Assembly: GCF_003259315.1 (NCBI RefSeq)
Contig: NZ_QLLT01000041.1
Coordinates: 1-45,622 of the forward strand
Origin: Kitasatospora sp. SolWspMP-SS2h
GTDB lineage: Bacteria > Actinomycetota > Actinomycetes > Streptomycetales > Streptomycetaceae
DNA length: 45,622 nt
Direction: 5' to 3'
Shown: positions 15,914 through 23,918 of the stretch, piece after piece
Position numbering within the stretch: position 1 is the stretch's first letter
How the letters are laid out: the number at the start of each line of letters is the position of its first letter
Program-made: the position numbers and the translations under genes
Notes under the pieces: generated by a model
The model's input: the letters and a program-made list of their open reading frames with translations, nothing else
Told to the model about the DNA's origin: nothing
Database searches by the model: none

Positions 15914-17266
15914 TCACCGCAGGGCGCCGACGGCCGCCGCGAGGGCGCGCCCGGTCTCCGGGACGAGCCGGTGCACCCCGTCCCTGACCACGTGCCGACC
16001 GCCGACCACCAGGTGGCGGACGTCGGCCGCGCCCGCCGCGAAGACCGCGGTCTCGGCGCCGAGCAGGGGCGGCGGCCCGGCGGTGCGGACCGAGTCCAGG
16101 GCGATGACGCAGAAGTCGGCGAGCGCGCCGGCCTCCAGGCGCCCGGCCTCGGGCCAGCCGAGCGAGGCGTGGCCGTCCGCGCCGCCCGCCCGGAGCAGCT
16201 CGGCCGCCGTCCAGTGGCCGCGGGTGCGGGTGCGCAGGCGCTCGTCGAGCTCCAGGGCGCGGGCCTCCTCGAACGGGTCGATCACGGCGTGGCTGTCGGA
16301 GCCGAGCGTGACCGGGCAGCCGGCCGAGGCGAGCCGCCGGGCGGGGCCGATGCCGTCGGCGAGGTCCCGTTCGGTGGTGGGGCACATGCAGATCGCGGTC
16401 CCGGAGCCGGCGAGCAGCCGGACGTCCTCGTCGGTGAGGTGGGTGGCGTGCACGGCGGAGGTGCGCGGGCCGAGGACGCCGTGGTCGGCGAGCAGCCGGG
16501 TGGGGGTGACGCCGTGGGCGGCCAGGCAGGCGTCGTTCTCGGCGGTCTGCTCGGAGAGGTGGACGTGCAGCGGGGCCCGGCGCTCCGCGGCCCACCGCGC
16601 GACGGTGCCCAACTGCTCGGCGGGCACCGCCCGGACGCTGTGCACGGCGGCGCCGATCCGGGCGTGCCCGGCGCCCTCCAGCGCGCCGGCGCGCTCGGCC
16701 CAGGCGTCGGCGTCCCCGTCGGAGAAGCGCAGTTGGGGCTCGGTCGGCGCGGCGCCGAAGCCGGACGACAGGTAGCAGGTGTCGAGCAGGGTGATCCGGA
16801 TGCCGGCCCGGGCGGCGGCCTCGACCAGCGCCGCGCCCATCGCGTTCGGGTCGGCGTACCGGGCGCCGCCGGGCGCGTGGTGCAGGTAGTGGAACTCGCC
16901 GACGGCGGTGATCCCGGCGAGCGCCATCTCGGCGTACACGGCGGTGGCCAGCGCCAGGTAGCGGTCGGGGTCGAGCGCGGCGGCGACCTTGTACATGGTG
17001 TCGCGCCAGGTCCAGAACGTCCCGGAGCCGACCTGGACGGCGCCGCGCAGCGCCCGGTGGAAGGCGTGCGAGTGGGCGTTGGCCTGCCCGGGCAGCGCGA
17101 GCCCGGCCAGCCGGACCGCCCCGGCCGGGCAGGGGCCGCTGCCGTGGACGACCTCGGCGATCCGGCCGTCCGCGCCGACGGTGATCAGCACCTCCGGCTG
17201 GACAGCCGGGCCGCCGGGGTGCGGCAGCCAGGCGTGCTCGGCCCAGTACGTCACGACGGCCGGCAT
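15914..17266 (-). CDS. hutF: formimidoylglutamate deiminase
   Basis: HutF deiminates N-formimino-L-glutamate to N-formyl-L-glutamate and ammonia, so this organism uses the two-step (HutF then deformylase) branch. The 450-residue amidohydrolase shows the zinc ligands of NAHSHAFHRALRG, HVHLSEQTAEN, HATHL and GSDSHAVIDPFEEARALE. The start at 17266 lies inside the end of the preceding M20 gene (16-bp overlap), with GGAGGACC as SD, so the pair is translationally coupled. Confidence 0.94.
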   Translation of the reverse strand: MPAVVTYWAEHAWLPHPGGPAVQPEVLITVGADGRIAEVVHGSGPCPAGAVRLAGLALPGQANAHSHAFHRALRGAVQVGSGTFWTWRDTMYKVAAALDPDRYLALATAVYAEMALAGITAVGEFHYLHHAPGGARYADPNAMGAALVEAAARAGIRITLLDTCYLSSGFGAAPTEPQLRFSDGDADAWAERAGALEGAGHARIGAAVHSVRAVPAEQLGTVARWAAERRAPLHVHLSEQTAENDACLAAHGVTPTRLLADHGVLGPRTSAVHATHLTDEDVRLLAGSGTAICMCPTTERDLADGIGPARRLASAGCPVTLGSDSHAVIDPFEEARALELDERLRTRTRGHWTAAELLRAGGADGHASLGWPEAGRLEAGALADFCVIALDSVRTAGPPPLLGAETAVFAAGAADVRHLVVGGRHVVRDGVHRLVPETGRALAAAVGALR

Positions 17267-18453
17267 GCGAGGTCCTCCAGTACGTCGGCCAGGGCGGCGA
17301 CCCCGGCGTGGCAGTCGGCGCGCTCGGCGTGCTCGGCCGGGGAGTGCGAGACACCGCTGGGGTTGCGCACGAACAGCATGGCGGTCGGGACGGCGGACGC
17401 CAGGATCCCGGCGTCGTGTCCCGCGCCGGTCGGCAGCACCGGGGCGTCCAGGCGGGCGGCGAGGCGGTCGCGCAGCGGGGCGTCGAAGTCCACCACGGGG
17501 GTGTACGACTCGCGGGTCAGCTCGACCCGGACGCCGTCGCGGGCGCCGCGTTCGACGGCGGCCTGCTCGATCGCCCCGACCACCTGGTGCAGGGTGCGCT
17601 CGTCGGGGGCCCGGGAGTCCAGCCAGCCGCGGACCAGCGAGGCGATCGCGTTGGTGCCGTTGGGTTCGACGGCGACCTTGCCGAAGGTGGCGAGCGCCCC
17701 GGCGAGCCGGGCCTTCTTGCGGGCGGCGAGCACGGTGGTGGCGTAGGTGAGCATCGGGTCGCGGCGGTCGGCGAGCCGGGTGGTGCCGGCGTGGTTGGCC
17801 TCGCCGTGGAAGTCGAACCGCCACCGGCCGTGCGGCCAGATCGCCCCGGCCACCCCGACCGGCTGGTCCTCGGCCAGGTACCGGCCCTGCTCGACGTGGA
17901 GTTCGACGAACGCGCCGATCCGGCCCAGCAGTTCGGGGTCGGCGCCGATCAGCGCCGGGTCGTGCCCGGCCCGCTCCATGGCGTCGGGCAGCCGGACCCC
18001 GTCGGCGTCGCGCAGCGCGTACGCGGCCTCCCGGTCGAGCAGGCCGGTGGCCAGCCGGGAGCCGACGCAGGCGACGCCGAACCGGGCGCCCTCCTCGTCC
18101 GCGAAGTTGGCGATGCCCAGCGGGCGGGTCAACTCCCGTCCGTTCCCGACCAGTCGGTCGAACGCGGCGAAGGCGCAGACCACCCCGAGCGGGCCGTCGT
18201 AGGCGCCGCCGTCGGGGACGGAGTCCAGGTGCGATCCGGTGACCACGGCGTTCCCGGCCGCCGGGTCGCCGTGCCAGGCCCACTGGTTGCCGTTGCGGTC
18301 GGTCCCGTACGCCAGGCCGCGCGAGCGGGCCTGCTGCTCGAACCAGGCCCGGCACTCGGCGTCGGCGGAGTTCCAGGCGTGCCGCCGGTAGCCGCCGGTG
18401 GCGGCGGAGCGGCCCACCGGGAGCAGCTCCGCCCACATCGCGTCGAAGCTCAC
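17251..18453 (-). CDS. M20-family amidohydrolase (allantoate/N-carbamoyl-amino-acid amidohydrolase type), likely N-formylglutamate hydrolase
   Basis: A 400-residue metallopeptidase-fold enzyme of the AllC/HyuC group. Metal and dimer motifs are visible: GSHLDSVPDGGAYDGPLGV, ADEEGARFG, ELHVEQG, GEANHAGTTRL, and a C-terminal PSGVSHSPAEH. The family cleaves N-carbamoyl or ureido groups from amino acids. Here it lies between hutU and hutF, overlapping hutU by GTGA and hutF by 16 bp, exactly where a HutG deformylase is needed; no canonical HutG is in the window. I infer that it removes the formyl group of N-formyl-L-glutamate. Allantoate hydrolysis is the alternative, but no allantoin genes are near. 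Confidence 0.85.
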   Translation of the reverse strand: MSFDAMWAELLPVGRSAATGGYRRHAWNSADAECRAWFEQQARSRGLAYGTDRNGNQWAWHGDPAAGNAVVTGSHLDSVPDGGAYDGPLGVVCAFAAFDRLVGNGRELTRPLGIANFADEEGARFGVACVGSRLATGLLDREAAYALRDADGVRLPDAMERAGHDPALIGADPELLGRIGAFVELHVEQGRYLAEDQPVGVAGAIWPHGRWRFDFHGEANHAGTTRLADRRDPMLTYATTVLAARKKARLAGALATFGKVAVEPNGTNAIASLVRGWLDSRAPDERTLHQVVGAIEQAAVERGARDGVRVELTRESYTPVVDFDAPLRDRLAARLDAPVLPTGAGHDAGILASAVPTAMLFVRNPSGVSHSPAEHAERADCHAGVAALADVLEDLACRPS

Positions 18454-20117
18454 AGCTCGTTCATGGGGACGCGCACCCCGCGCTCCGCCGCGACCTCGTC
18501 CGCCCGGTCGTAGCCGGCGTCGACGTGCCGGATGACGCCCATGCCGGGGTCGTTGGTCAGCACCCGGCGGATCTTCTCGCCGGCCAGCGCGGTGCCGTCG
18601 GCGACGGTGACCTGCCCGGCGTGGATCGAGCGGCCGATGCCGACGCCGCCGCCGTGGTGGATCGAGACCCAGGAGGCGCCGGAGGCGACGTTGACCATGG
18701 CGTTGAGCAGCGGCCAGTCGGCGATCGCGTCCGAGCCGTCGAGCATCGCCTCGGTCTCCCGGTAGGGGGAGGCGACCGAGCCGCAGTCCAGGTGGTCGCG
18801 GCCGATCACGATCGGCGCGGACAGCTCGCCGGAGGCCACCATGTCGTTGAACCGCTCGCCGGCCCTGTCGCGCTCGCCGTAGCCGAGCCAGCAGATCCGC
18901 GCGGGCAGGCCCTGGAAGTGCACCTTCTCCTGGGCCATGGTGATCCAGCGGTGCAGCGACTCGTTCTCCGGGAACAGGTCGAGGACGGCCCGGTCGGTCC
19001 TGTGGATGTCCTGCGGGTCGCCGGAGAGCGCGGCCCAGCGGAACGGGCCCTTCCCCTCGCAGAACAGCGGCCGGATGTACGCGGGGACGAAACCGGGGAA
19101 GGCGAACGCCCGGTCGTACCCGGCGAGTTGCGCCTCGCCGCGGATCGAGTTGCCGTAGTCGAAGACCTCCGCGCCGCGGTCCTGGAAGCCGACCATCGCC
19201 TCCACGTGCCGGGCCATCGACTCCCGGGCCCGGGTGGTGAACTCGGCGGGCTTCTCGGCCGCGTAGGCCGCCATGTCCTCGAAGGCGACGCCGGTGGGCA
19301 GGTAGGCGAGCGGGTCGTGGGCGCTGGTCTGGTCGGTGACGATGTCGATCGGGGCGTCCGCGGCGAGCAGCTGCGGCAGCAGGTCGGCGGCGTTGCCGAG
19401 CAGGCCGATCGAGAGCGACTGCCGCCGGTCGCGGGCCTCGACGGCCAGCTGGAGCGCGTGGTCGGGGTTCCTGGCCTCGACGTCGAGGTAGCGGTGCTCG
19501 ATCCGGCGGGCGATCCGGGACGGGTCGCAGTCGACGCAGATCGCCACGCCGCCGTTCATGGTGACGGCCAGCGGCTGGGCGCCGCCCATGCCGCCGAGCC
19601 CGGCGGTGAGCGTGACGGTGCCCGCCAGGGTGCCGCCGAAGCGCTTGTTCGCCACCGCGGCGAAGGTCTCGTAGGTGCCCTGGAGGATGCCCTGGGTGCC
19701 GATGTAGATCCACGAACCGGCGGTCATCTGGCCGTACATGGTGAGGCCGAGCGACTCCAGGCGGCGGAACTCCTCCCAGTTCGCCCAGTCCCCGACCAGG
19801 TTGGAGTTGGCGATCAGCACCCGCGGCGCCCACTCGTGGGTCTGCATCACACCGACCGGGCGGCCGGACTGCACCAGCATGGTCTCGTCCTGCTTGAGGT
19901 CCCGCAGGGTCCGCACCATCGCGTCGAAGGAGCGCCAGTCCCGGGCCGCCTTGCCGGTGCCGCCGTAGACCACCAGCTTGGACGGGTGCTCGGCGACCTC
20001 CGGGTCCAGGTTGTTCATCAGCATCCGCAGGGCGGCCTCCTGCTGCCAGCCCCGCGCGCTCAGCCCGGTGCCCCGCGCCGCGCGGACCTCGCGCGGGCCG
20101 TTCGCCTGCTCTGCCAT
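18450..20117 (-). CDS. hutU: urocanate hydratase
   Basis: HutU converts urocanate to imidazolone-5-propionate with NAD as electrophile. The 555-residue length matches the family. It shows the NAD-binding TAGLGGMGGAQPLAVTMNGG, DQTSAHDPLAYLP, and the conserved cysteine segment RICWLGYGERDRAG. The ATG at 20117 is chosen because AGGAGG (20125-20130) lies 7 nt upstream; an in-frame start 10 codons earlier would put this SD inside the gene. It is the first gene of the hut operon. The leader holds a TTCAT-N5-ATGAA dyad. Confidence 0.97.
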   Translation of the reverse strand: MAEQANGPREVRAARGTGLSARGWQQEAALRMLMNNLDPEVAEHPSKLVVYGGTGKAARDWRSFDAMVRTLRDLKQDETMLVQSGRPVGVMQTHEWAPRVLIANSNLVGDWANWEEFRRLESLGLTMYGQMTAGSWIYIGTQGILQGTYETFAAVANKRFGGTLAGTVTLTAGLGGMGGAQPLAVTMNGGVAICVDCDPSRIARRIEHRYLDVEARNPDHALQLAVEARDRRQSLSIGLLGNAADLLPQLLAADAPIDIVTDQTSAHDPLAYLPTGVAFEDMAAYAAEKPAEFTTRARESMARHVEAMVGFQDRGAEVFDYGNSIRGEAQLAGYDRAFAFPGFVPAYIRPLFCEGKGPFRWAALSGDPQDIHRTDRAVLDLFPENESLHRWITMAQEKVHFQGLPARICWLGYGERDRAGERFNDMVASGELSAPIVIGRDHLDCGSVASPYRETEAMLDGSDAIADWPLLNAMVNVASGASWVSIHHGGGVGIGRSIHAGQVTVADGTALAGEKIRRVLTNDPGMGVIRHVDAGYDRADEVAAERGVRVPMNEL

Positions 20118-20142
20118 GGACCAGCCTCCTTGCCGGATGGAA

Positions 20143-20171
20143 TTCATTCACGATGAACGCGACTGAATATA
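20143..20171 (-). promoter_or_regulatory. hutU promoter region with inverted repeat
   Basis: TTCAT-TCACG-ATGAA (20143-20157) is a perfect dyad between the hutU SD and an A+T-rich patch whose minus-strand TATATT (20166-20171) is a candidate -10 box. I see no convincing -35. The position suits a repressor site. Confidence 0.5.
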
Positions 20172-20225
20172 TCCAAACAGCACCGGCCCGGCCAGAGTCC
20201 CGCGCCCGCGCCGACGCAAACGGCC

Positions 20226-20295
20226 CGGGCGGCGCGGGCAGCACGGGCGTTGCGGGCAGCCCGGGCGTTGCGGGCAGCCCGGGCGTTGCGGGCGG
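20226..20295. repeat. 18-bp tandem repeat, about four copies
   Basis: The unit CGGGCGTTGCGGGCAGCC starts at 20244 and 20262, with a partial copy at 20280 and a degenerate copy at 20226. It lies in the non-coding gap between hutU and the next gene. Confidence 0.9.
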
Positions 20296-20327
20296 TCGTG
20301 AACCGCGCGGGCGGGCCGGGCGGGCCG

Positions 20328-20669
20328 TCAGGCGGCCTCGTCGCCGTCCCAGTCGATGCCGATCTCGGCCAGCCAGCGGCGGTCGGCCGCGTCGGGTTCG
20401 GGGTTCGGCTGGCCGGGGCGGGCCGGGGGGCGCGGGATGTGCTGGACCGGGCCGACGCCGTAGCGGGCGGCGGCGGCCTCGGCGGCGGGGTCGCCGGGTT
20501 CCAGGACGCCGATGTGCACGGCCTCCTCGTCGCCGGGGTCGAGGACGGTCAGTTCGGGGTGCGGCGGGCGGCGCAGGGCGATGCGGCGCCCGCAGAGCGG
20601 GCAGGACCATTCGTCGGCCCCGGAACCGAGCCGTCCGGTGAGCCTCATCTGGTGGATCGGCGGTGGCAT
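20328..20669 (-). CDS. small protein with an N-terminal CxxC zinc-ribbon-like motif, function unknown
   Basis: A 113-residue protein. An early WSCPLCGRR gives one CxxC; no second Cys pair is present, so a full zinc ribbon is not formed within one chain. The rest is acidic and proline-rich, ending WLAEIGIDWDGDEAA. GGGGGAAG precedes the ATG at 20669. It lies between the RpiR regulator and hutU on the same strand, but with gaps of 104 and about 210 bp. I do not recognise the family. The in-frame frame further upstream overlaps the RpiR gene and is not coding. Confidence 0.7.
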   Translation of the reverse strand: MPPPIHQMRLTGRLGSGADEWSCPLCGRRIALRRPPHPELTVLDPGDEEAVHIGVLEPGDPAAEAAAARYGVGPVQHIPRPPARPGQPNPEPDAADRRWLAEIGIDWDGDEAA

Positions 20670-20773
20670 TGGACTTCCCCCGTCCAAGCTGTCTTTCTCC
20701 CTGTCCGGAGAGATGCCCGCCCACCACCCGTCGTCAACCCGACGAGAAGGGGACATTCGACAGACGAGGGGCG

Positions 20774-21646
20774 TCAGTCCAGGAAGAGCTGACGGGCCGT
20801 CGCGGACTGCTCGATCGCCTCCAGCCGGGCCTCGGTGCCCGGCAGTTCGTCGCACATGGCCTGGAGCAGGACCCGGCCGAGCATCATCGGCGCGCACGCG
20901 GTGTCGAAGACCAGGCCGGTGCCGACGGCGGCGGGCAGCAGCGCGTCGGAGAGCTTGGCGACCGGCGCGAACGCCGAGTCGGCGACGGTGAGCACGGTCA
21001 GGCCGCACTCCCGGGCCACCGCGAGGGCGTCCATCAGCTCGCGCGGGTAGCGCGGCAGGGCGAAGCAGAGCAGCGCGGTGGCCCCGGCGGCGGCGGCCTG
21101 CTCCAGCCGGTCGGCGAGCATCGAGCCGCCCTCGTCGAGCAGCCGGACGTCGGGGTGCACCTTGCCGGCGAAGTACGCGAAGCCGCGGGCCTGCGCGGAG
21201 GCGGCCCGCAGGCCGAGCACCGGCAGCGGGCGGGAGGCGGCCAGCACCCGGGCGGCCCGGACGATCGGGGCCGGGTCGGCGAGCAGTTCGGCGAGGTGGC
21301 GCAGGTGCTCAATCTCGGCCAGGACGGCCTGCTGGTGCTCGTTGCGCACCACGTCGTGGTGGCTCTCGGGGGTGCCCGGCTCGCCGACGCCGAGTTCGCG
21401 CAGCTGCTTGCGCAGCGCCGGGTAGCCGTCGTAGCCGAGCGCGACCGCGAACCTGGTCACCGACGGCTGGCTGACCCCGGCGAGTTCGGCGACCTCGACG
21501 CTGGACAGGAACGGCGCCTCGGCGGCGTGCCGGACCAGCGAGTGGGCGATCCGGCGCTGGGTGGGGGTCAGCCGGTGGCCCTCGAAGAGGTGGAGCAGCC
21601 GGGCGGAGGGGCCGGCGGCGGTGCCGGTCTCGTCCAGGGCGGTCAT
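20774..21646 (-). CDS. RpiR-family regulator with SIS domain
   Basis: A 290-residue protein: HTH_6 DNA-binding domain (about residues 15-90; LTPTQRRIAHSLVRHAAEAPFLSSVEVAELAGVSQPSVTRFA) and a C-terminal SIS domain (about 125-260) that in relatives binds phosphosugars. GGAGG lies 8 nt before the ATG at 21646. Its place between hutU and hutH suggests control of histidine use. RpiR/HutR-like proteins with hut genes are known, but the ligand here is unknown. It ends 104 bp before the small zinc-ribbon-like gene. Confidence 0.88.
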   Translation of the reverse strand: MTALDETGTAAGPSARLLHLFEGHRLTPTQRRIAHSLVRHAAEAPFLSSVEVAELAGVSQPSVTRFAVALGYDGYPALRKQLRELGVGEPGTPESHHDVVRNEHQQAVLAEIEHLRHLAELLADPAPIVRAARVLAASRPLPVLGLRAASAQARGFAYFAGKVHPDVRLLDEGGSMLADRLEQAAAAGATALLCFALPRYPRELMDALAVARECGLTVLTVADSAFAPVAKLSDALLPAAVGTGLVFDTACAPMMLGRVLLQAMCDELPGTEARLEAIEQSATARQLFLD

Positions 21647-21824
21647 GTGCGGTACCTCCACGCTCGGTCGGGCGGTCGCCGGTGGCTTCGACGGTGGGAC
21701 GACTGTCGCGCAGTCCCGGCAGGTGGGCAATCGCGTTTCGACTGGCGGGACGGGCGGGTCCGGAGGCCGGTGGGCCGGTTCCGGTGGGTGCGCCCGCCCG
21801 TCCCGCCAGGGGCTGGGGGCGGGG

Positions 21825-23393
21825 TCAGGCGAGCGGTCCGGTGACCTGTTCGACCGCCGCCAGCAGCGCGCCGGAGGCGACCAGTTCGGCGGCGGCCTCC
21901 AGGTCCGGCGAGAGGAAACGGTCCCGGCCCGGGCCGCCGACCCCGGCCGCGCGGGCGGCGGCGACCGCCGCGGCGGTCGCCGGGGCGAGCACGCCCGACT
22001 GCTCGGCGGCCTGCTCCCGGATCTCCAACGCCCGTGCGGCGGCGACGAGTTCCACCGCCAGGACGCGGCCGAGGTTGTCCACCGACCGGCGCAGCTTGCG
22101 GGCCGCGGACCAGCCCATCGAGACGTGGTCCTCCTGCATCGCCGAGGACGGGATGGAGTCCACCGAGGCGGGCACCGCGAGCCGCTTGTTCTCGCTGACC
22201 AGCGCGGCCTGGGTGTACTGGGCGATCATCAGGCCGGAGTCGACGCCGGGGTCGTCGGCCAGGAAGGCGGGCAGGCCGTGCGAGCGGGCCTTGTCCAGCA
22301 GCCGGTCGGTGCGCCGCTCGGCGATCGAGGCCAGGTCGGCGGCGGCGATCGCCAGGAAGTCGAGCACGTAGCCGACCGGCGCGCCGTGGAAGTTGCCGTT
22401 CGACTCGACCCGGCCGTCCGGGAGCACCACCGGGTTGTCCACCGAGGCGGCCAGCTCCCGTTCGGCGACCAGCGCGGCGTGCGCCAGGGTGTCCCGGCCG
22501 GCGCCGGCCACCTGGGGGGCGCAGCGGATCGAGTACGCGTCCTGGACCCGCGGCGCGTCGTCCTGGTGGTGGCCGGTCAGCCCGGAACCGCGCAGCACCG
22601 CCAGCATGTTGGCGGCGGAGGCGGCCTGCCCGGGGTGCGGGCGGATCGGGGCGTGCAGCTCGGGGGCGAGCACCTTGTCGGTGCCCAGCAGCGCCTCCAG
22701 CGACATGGCGGCGGTGACGTCGGCGGTGGTGTAGAGGCGGCGCAGGTCGGCCAGCGCCATCACCAGCATGCCGAGCATGCCGTCGGTGCCGTTGATGAGG
22801 GCCAGGCCCTCCTTCTCCAGCAGCTCGACCGGGGCGATCCCGGCGGCGGCCAGCAGCTCGGCGGCGGGCCGCTCCACCCCGTCCGGGCCGAACGCGGTGC
22901 CCTCGCCCATCAGCACCAGCGCGCAGTGCGAGAGCGGCGCGAGGTCGCCGGAGCAGCCCAGCGAGCCGAACTCGCGCACCGCCGGGGTGATGCCCGCGTT
23001 CAGCAGCGCGGCCATCGTCTCGGCGACCAGCGGGCGCACGCCCGTCCGGCCGGAGGCCAGCGTCTTCATCCGCAGGAACACCAGGGCCCGGACCACCTCG
23101 GCCTCCACCACCGGCCCCATGCCCGCCGCGTGCGAGCGCACCAGCGAACGCTGCAACTGGGCCCGCAGCTCGGGGCTGATGTGCCGCACCGCCAGCGCGC
23201 CGAAGCCGGTCGAGACCCCGTACACCGGACGCGGCTCGGCGGCCAGCGCGTCGATCCGGGCCCGGGCCGCGGCCATCTCGGCGAGCGCGTCCGGCCCGAT
23301 CTCCACCCGCGCCCCGCCGCGGGCGACGGCGAGGACGTCCTCGGCGCTGACGTCGGCCTTGCCGACCCGGACGACGACACTGTGCATATCCAT
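21825..23393 (-). CDS. hutH: histidine ammonia-lyase
   Basis: HutH deaminates L-histidine to trans-urocanate. The 522-residue protein aligns from memory along its whole length with Streptomyces griseus HutH, including the start MDMH. The self-made MIO cofactor would come from C147-S148-G149 in GSLGCSGDLAPLSHC (many other bacteria have Ala-Ser-Gly). PVYGVSTGFGALAV, NGTDGMLGM, GSGLTGHHQDDAPRVQDAYS and SIPSSAMQEDHVSMG are family hallmarks. The ATG at 23393 is chosen by that match. No SD precedes it; a -10 box ends 7 nt upstream, which suggests a leaderless mRNA. Confidence 0.97.
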   Translation of the reverse strand: MDMHSVVVRVGKADVSAEDVLAVARGGARVEIGPDALAEMAAARARIDALAAEPRPVYGVSTGFGALAVRHISPELRAQLQRSLVRSHAAGMGPVVEAEVVRALVFLRMKTLASGRTGVRPLVAETMAALLNAGITPAVREFGSLGCSGDLAPLSHCALVLMGEGTAFGPDGVERPAAELLAAAGIAPVELLEKEGLALINGTDGMLGMLVMALADLRRLYTTADVTAAMSLEALLGTDKVLAPELHAPIRPHPGQAASAANMLAVLRGSGLTGHHQDDAPRVQDAYSIRCAPQVAGAGRDTLAHAALVAERELAASVDNPVVLPDGRVESNGNFHGAPVGYVLDFLAIAAADLASIAERRTDRLLDKARSHGLPAFLADDPGVDSGLMIAQYTQAALVSENKRLAVPASVDSIPSSAMQEDHVSMGWSAARKLRRSVDNLGRVLAVELVAAARALEIREQAAEQSGVLAPATAAAVAAARAAGVGGPGRDRFLSPDLEAAAELVASGALLAAVEQVTGPLA

Positions 23394-23400
23394 ATGCACA
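23381..23400. promoter_or_regulatory. perfect 20-bp palindrome over the hutH start codon
   Basis: TGTGCATAT-CC-ATATGCACA is a perfect 9-bp-arm dyad covering hutH codons 1-4 and 7 bp upstream. It overlaps the predicted transcription start, an ideal place for a repressor. Confidence 0.75.
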
Positions 23401-23429
23401 ATCTCATCAGGTGAATGGAGATGTGACAA
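23401..23429 (-). promoter_or_regulatory. hutH promoter
   Basis: On the minus strand TTGTCA (23424-23429), a 17-bp spacer and TGAGAT (23401-23406) form a SigA-type promoter. The expected start point falls on the A of the hutH ATG. Confidence 0.65.
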
Positions 23430-23487
23430 GCACGGCCGCGGACCGCCTCGCTATCCTTCGCACACACGGGCGACCGGAGGGGCGGCG

Positions 23488-23883
23488 ATGGGCACCGACA
23501 ACGGCAGGCTGATGGTCAGGGTGCCGAAGCAGGGCCGCGGGAAGTTCCGGGTCTACACCGGCCGCACCGTCCTCGACTGGGCCCGACCCGGCGGCAACAC
23601 CCCGTTCGTGCTGCCGCCCGGCCCCCACCGCGTCCAGGTCCGGCGGGGGCTCGACCGCTCCAACGCCGTGACCGTGGACGTCCCGGCCGCCGGGAGGGTG
23701 CAGGTGGAGGTCCACGGCACCCGGGTCGGACCGGCCCTCCTGCTGGCGGGAACGGCGGCCCTGCTGCTCACGGGCCGCCTCGGGTTCGACGGTTCGCCCT
23801 GGTCGCTGCTCACGTGGCTCCCGCTGCTCCTCGTCCTCCTCCTCCCCGGCACCGGACTCAGGCTGCGCGTCGTCGAACCCTGA
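23488..23883 (+). CDS. small membrane protein, function unknown
   Basis: A 131-residue protein. The first 85 residues look like a small beta-rich soluble domain (MVRVPKQGRGKFRVYTGRTVLDWARPG, then VLPPGPHRVQVRRG); two hydrophobic segments follow (about 89-105 and 113-130). GGAGGGG precedes the ATG at 23488. It is divergent from hutH and precedes fdhD by 35 bp. I do not recognise a named family. Confidence 0.75.
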   Translation: MGTDNGRLMVRVPKQGRGKFRVYTGRTVLDWARPGGNTPFVLPPGPHRVQVRRGLDRSNAVTVDVPAAGRVQVEVHGTRVGPALLLAGTAALLLTGRLGFDGSPWSLLTWLPLLLVLLLPGTGLRLRVVEP

Positions 23884-23918
23884 CGGGTGGTTGACTGGCC
23901 CGCGGAGGTGGGAGACGG

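Noticed and set aside
15530..17746. 738-codon + strand frame across hutI, hutF and the amidohydrolase gene
   Set aside because: Low-complexity Ala/Arg/Pro/Gly composition, antisense to three well-supported hut genes.
18525..20156. Long + strand frame opposite hutU
   Set aside because: Mirror image of hutU codons; no motifs, while hutU matches its family along its whole length.
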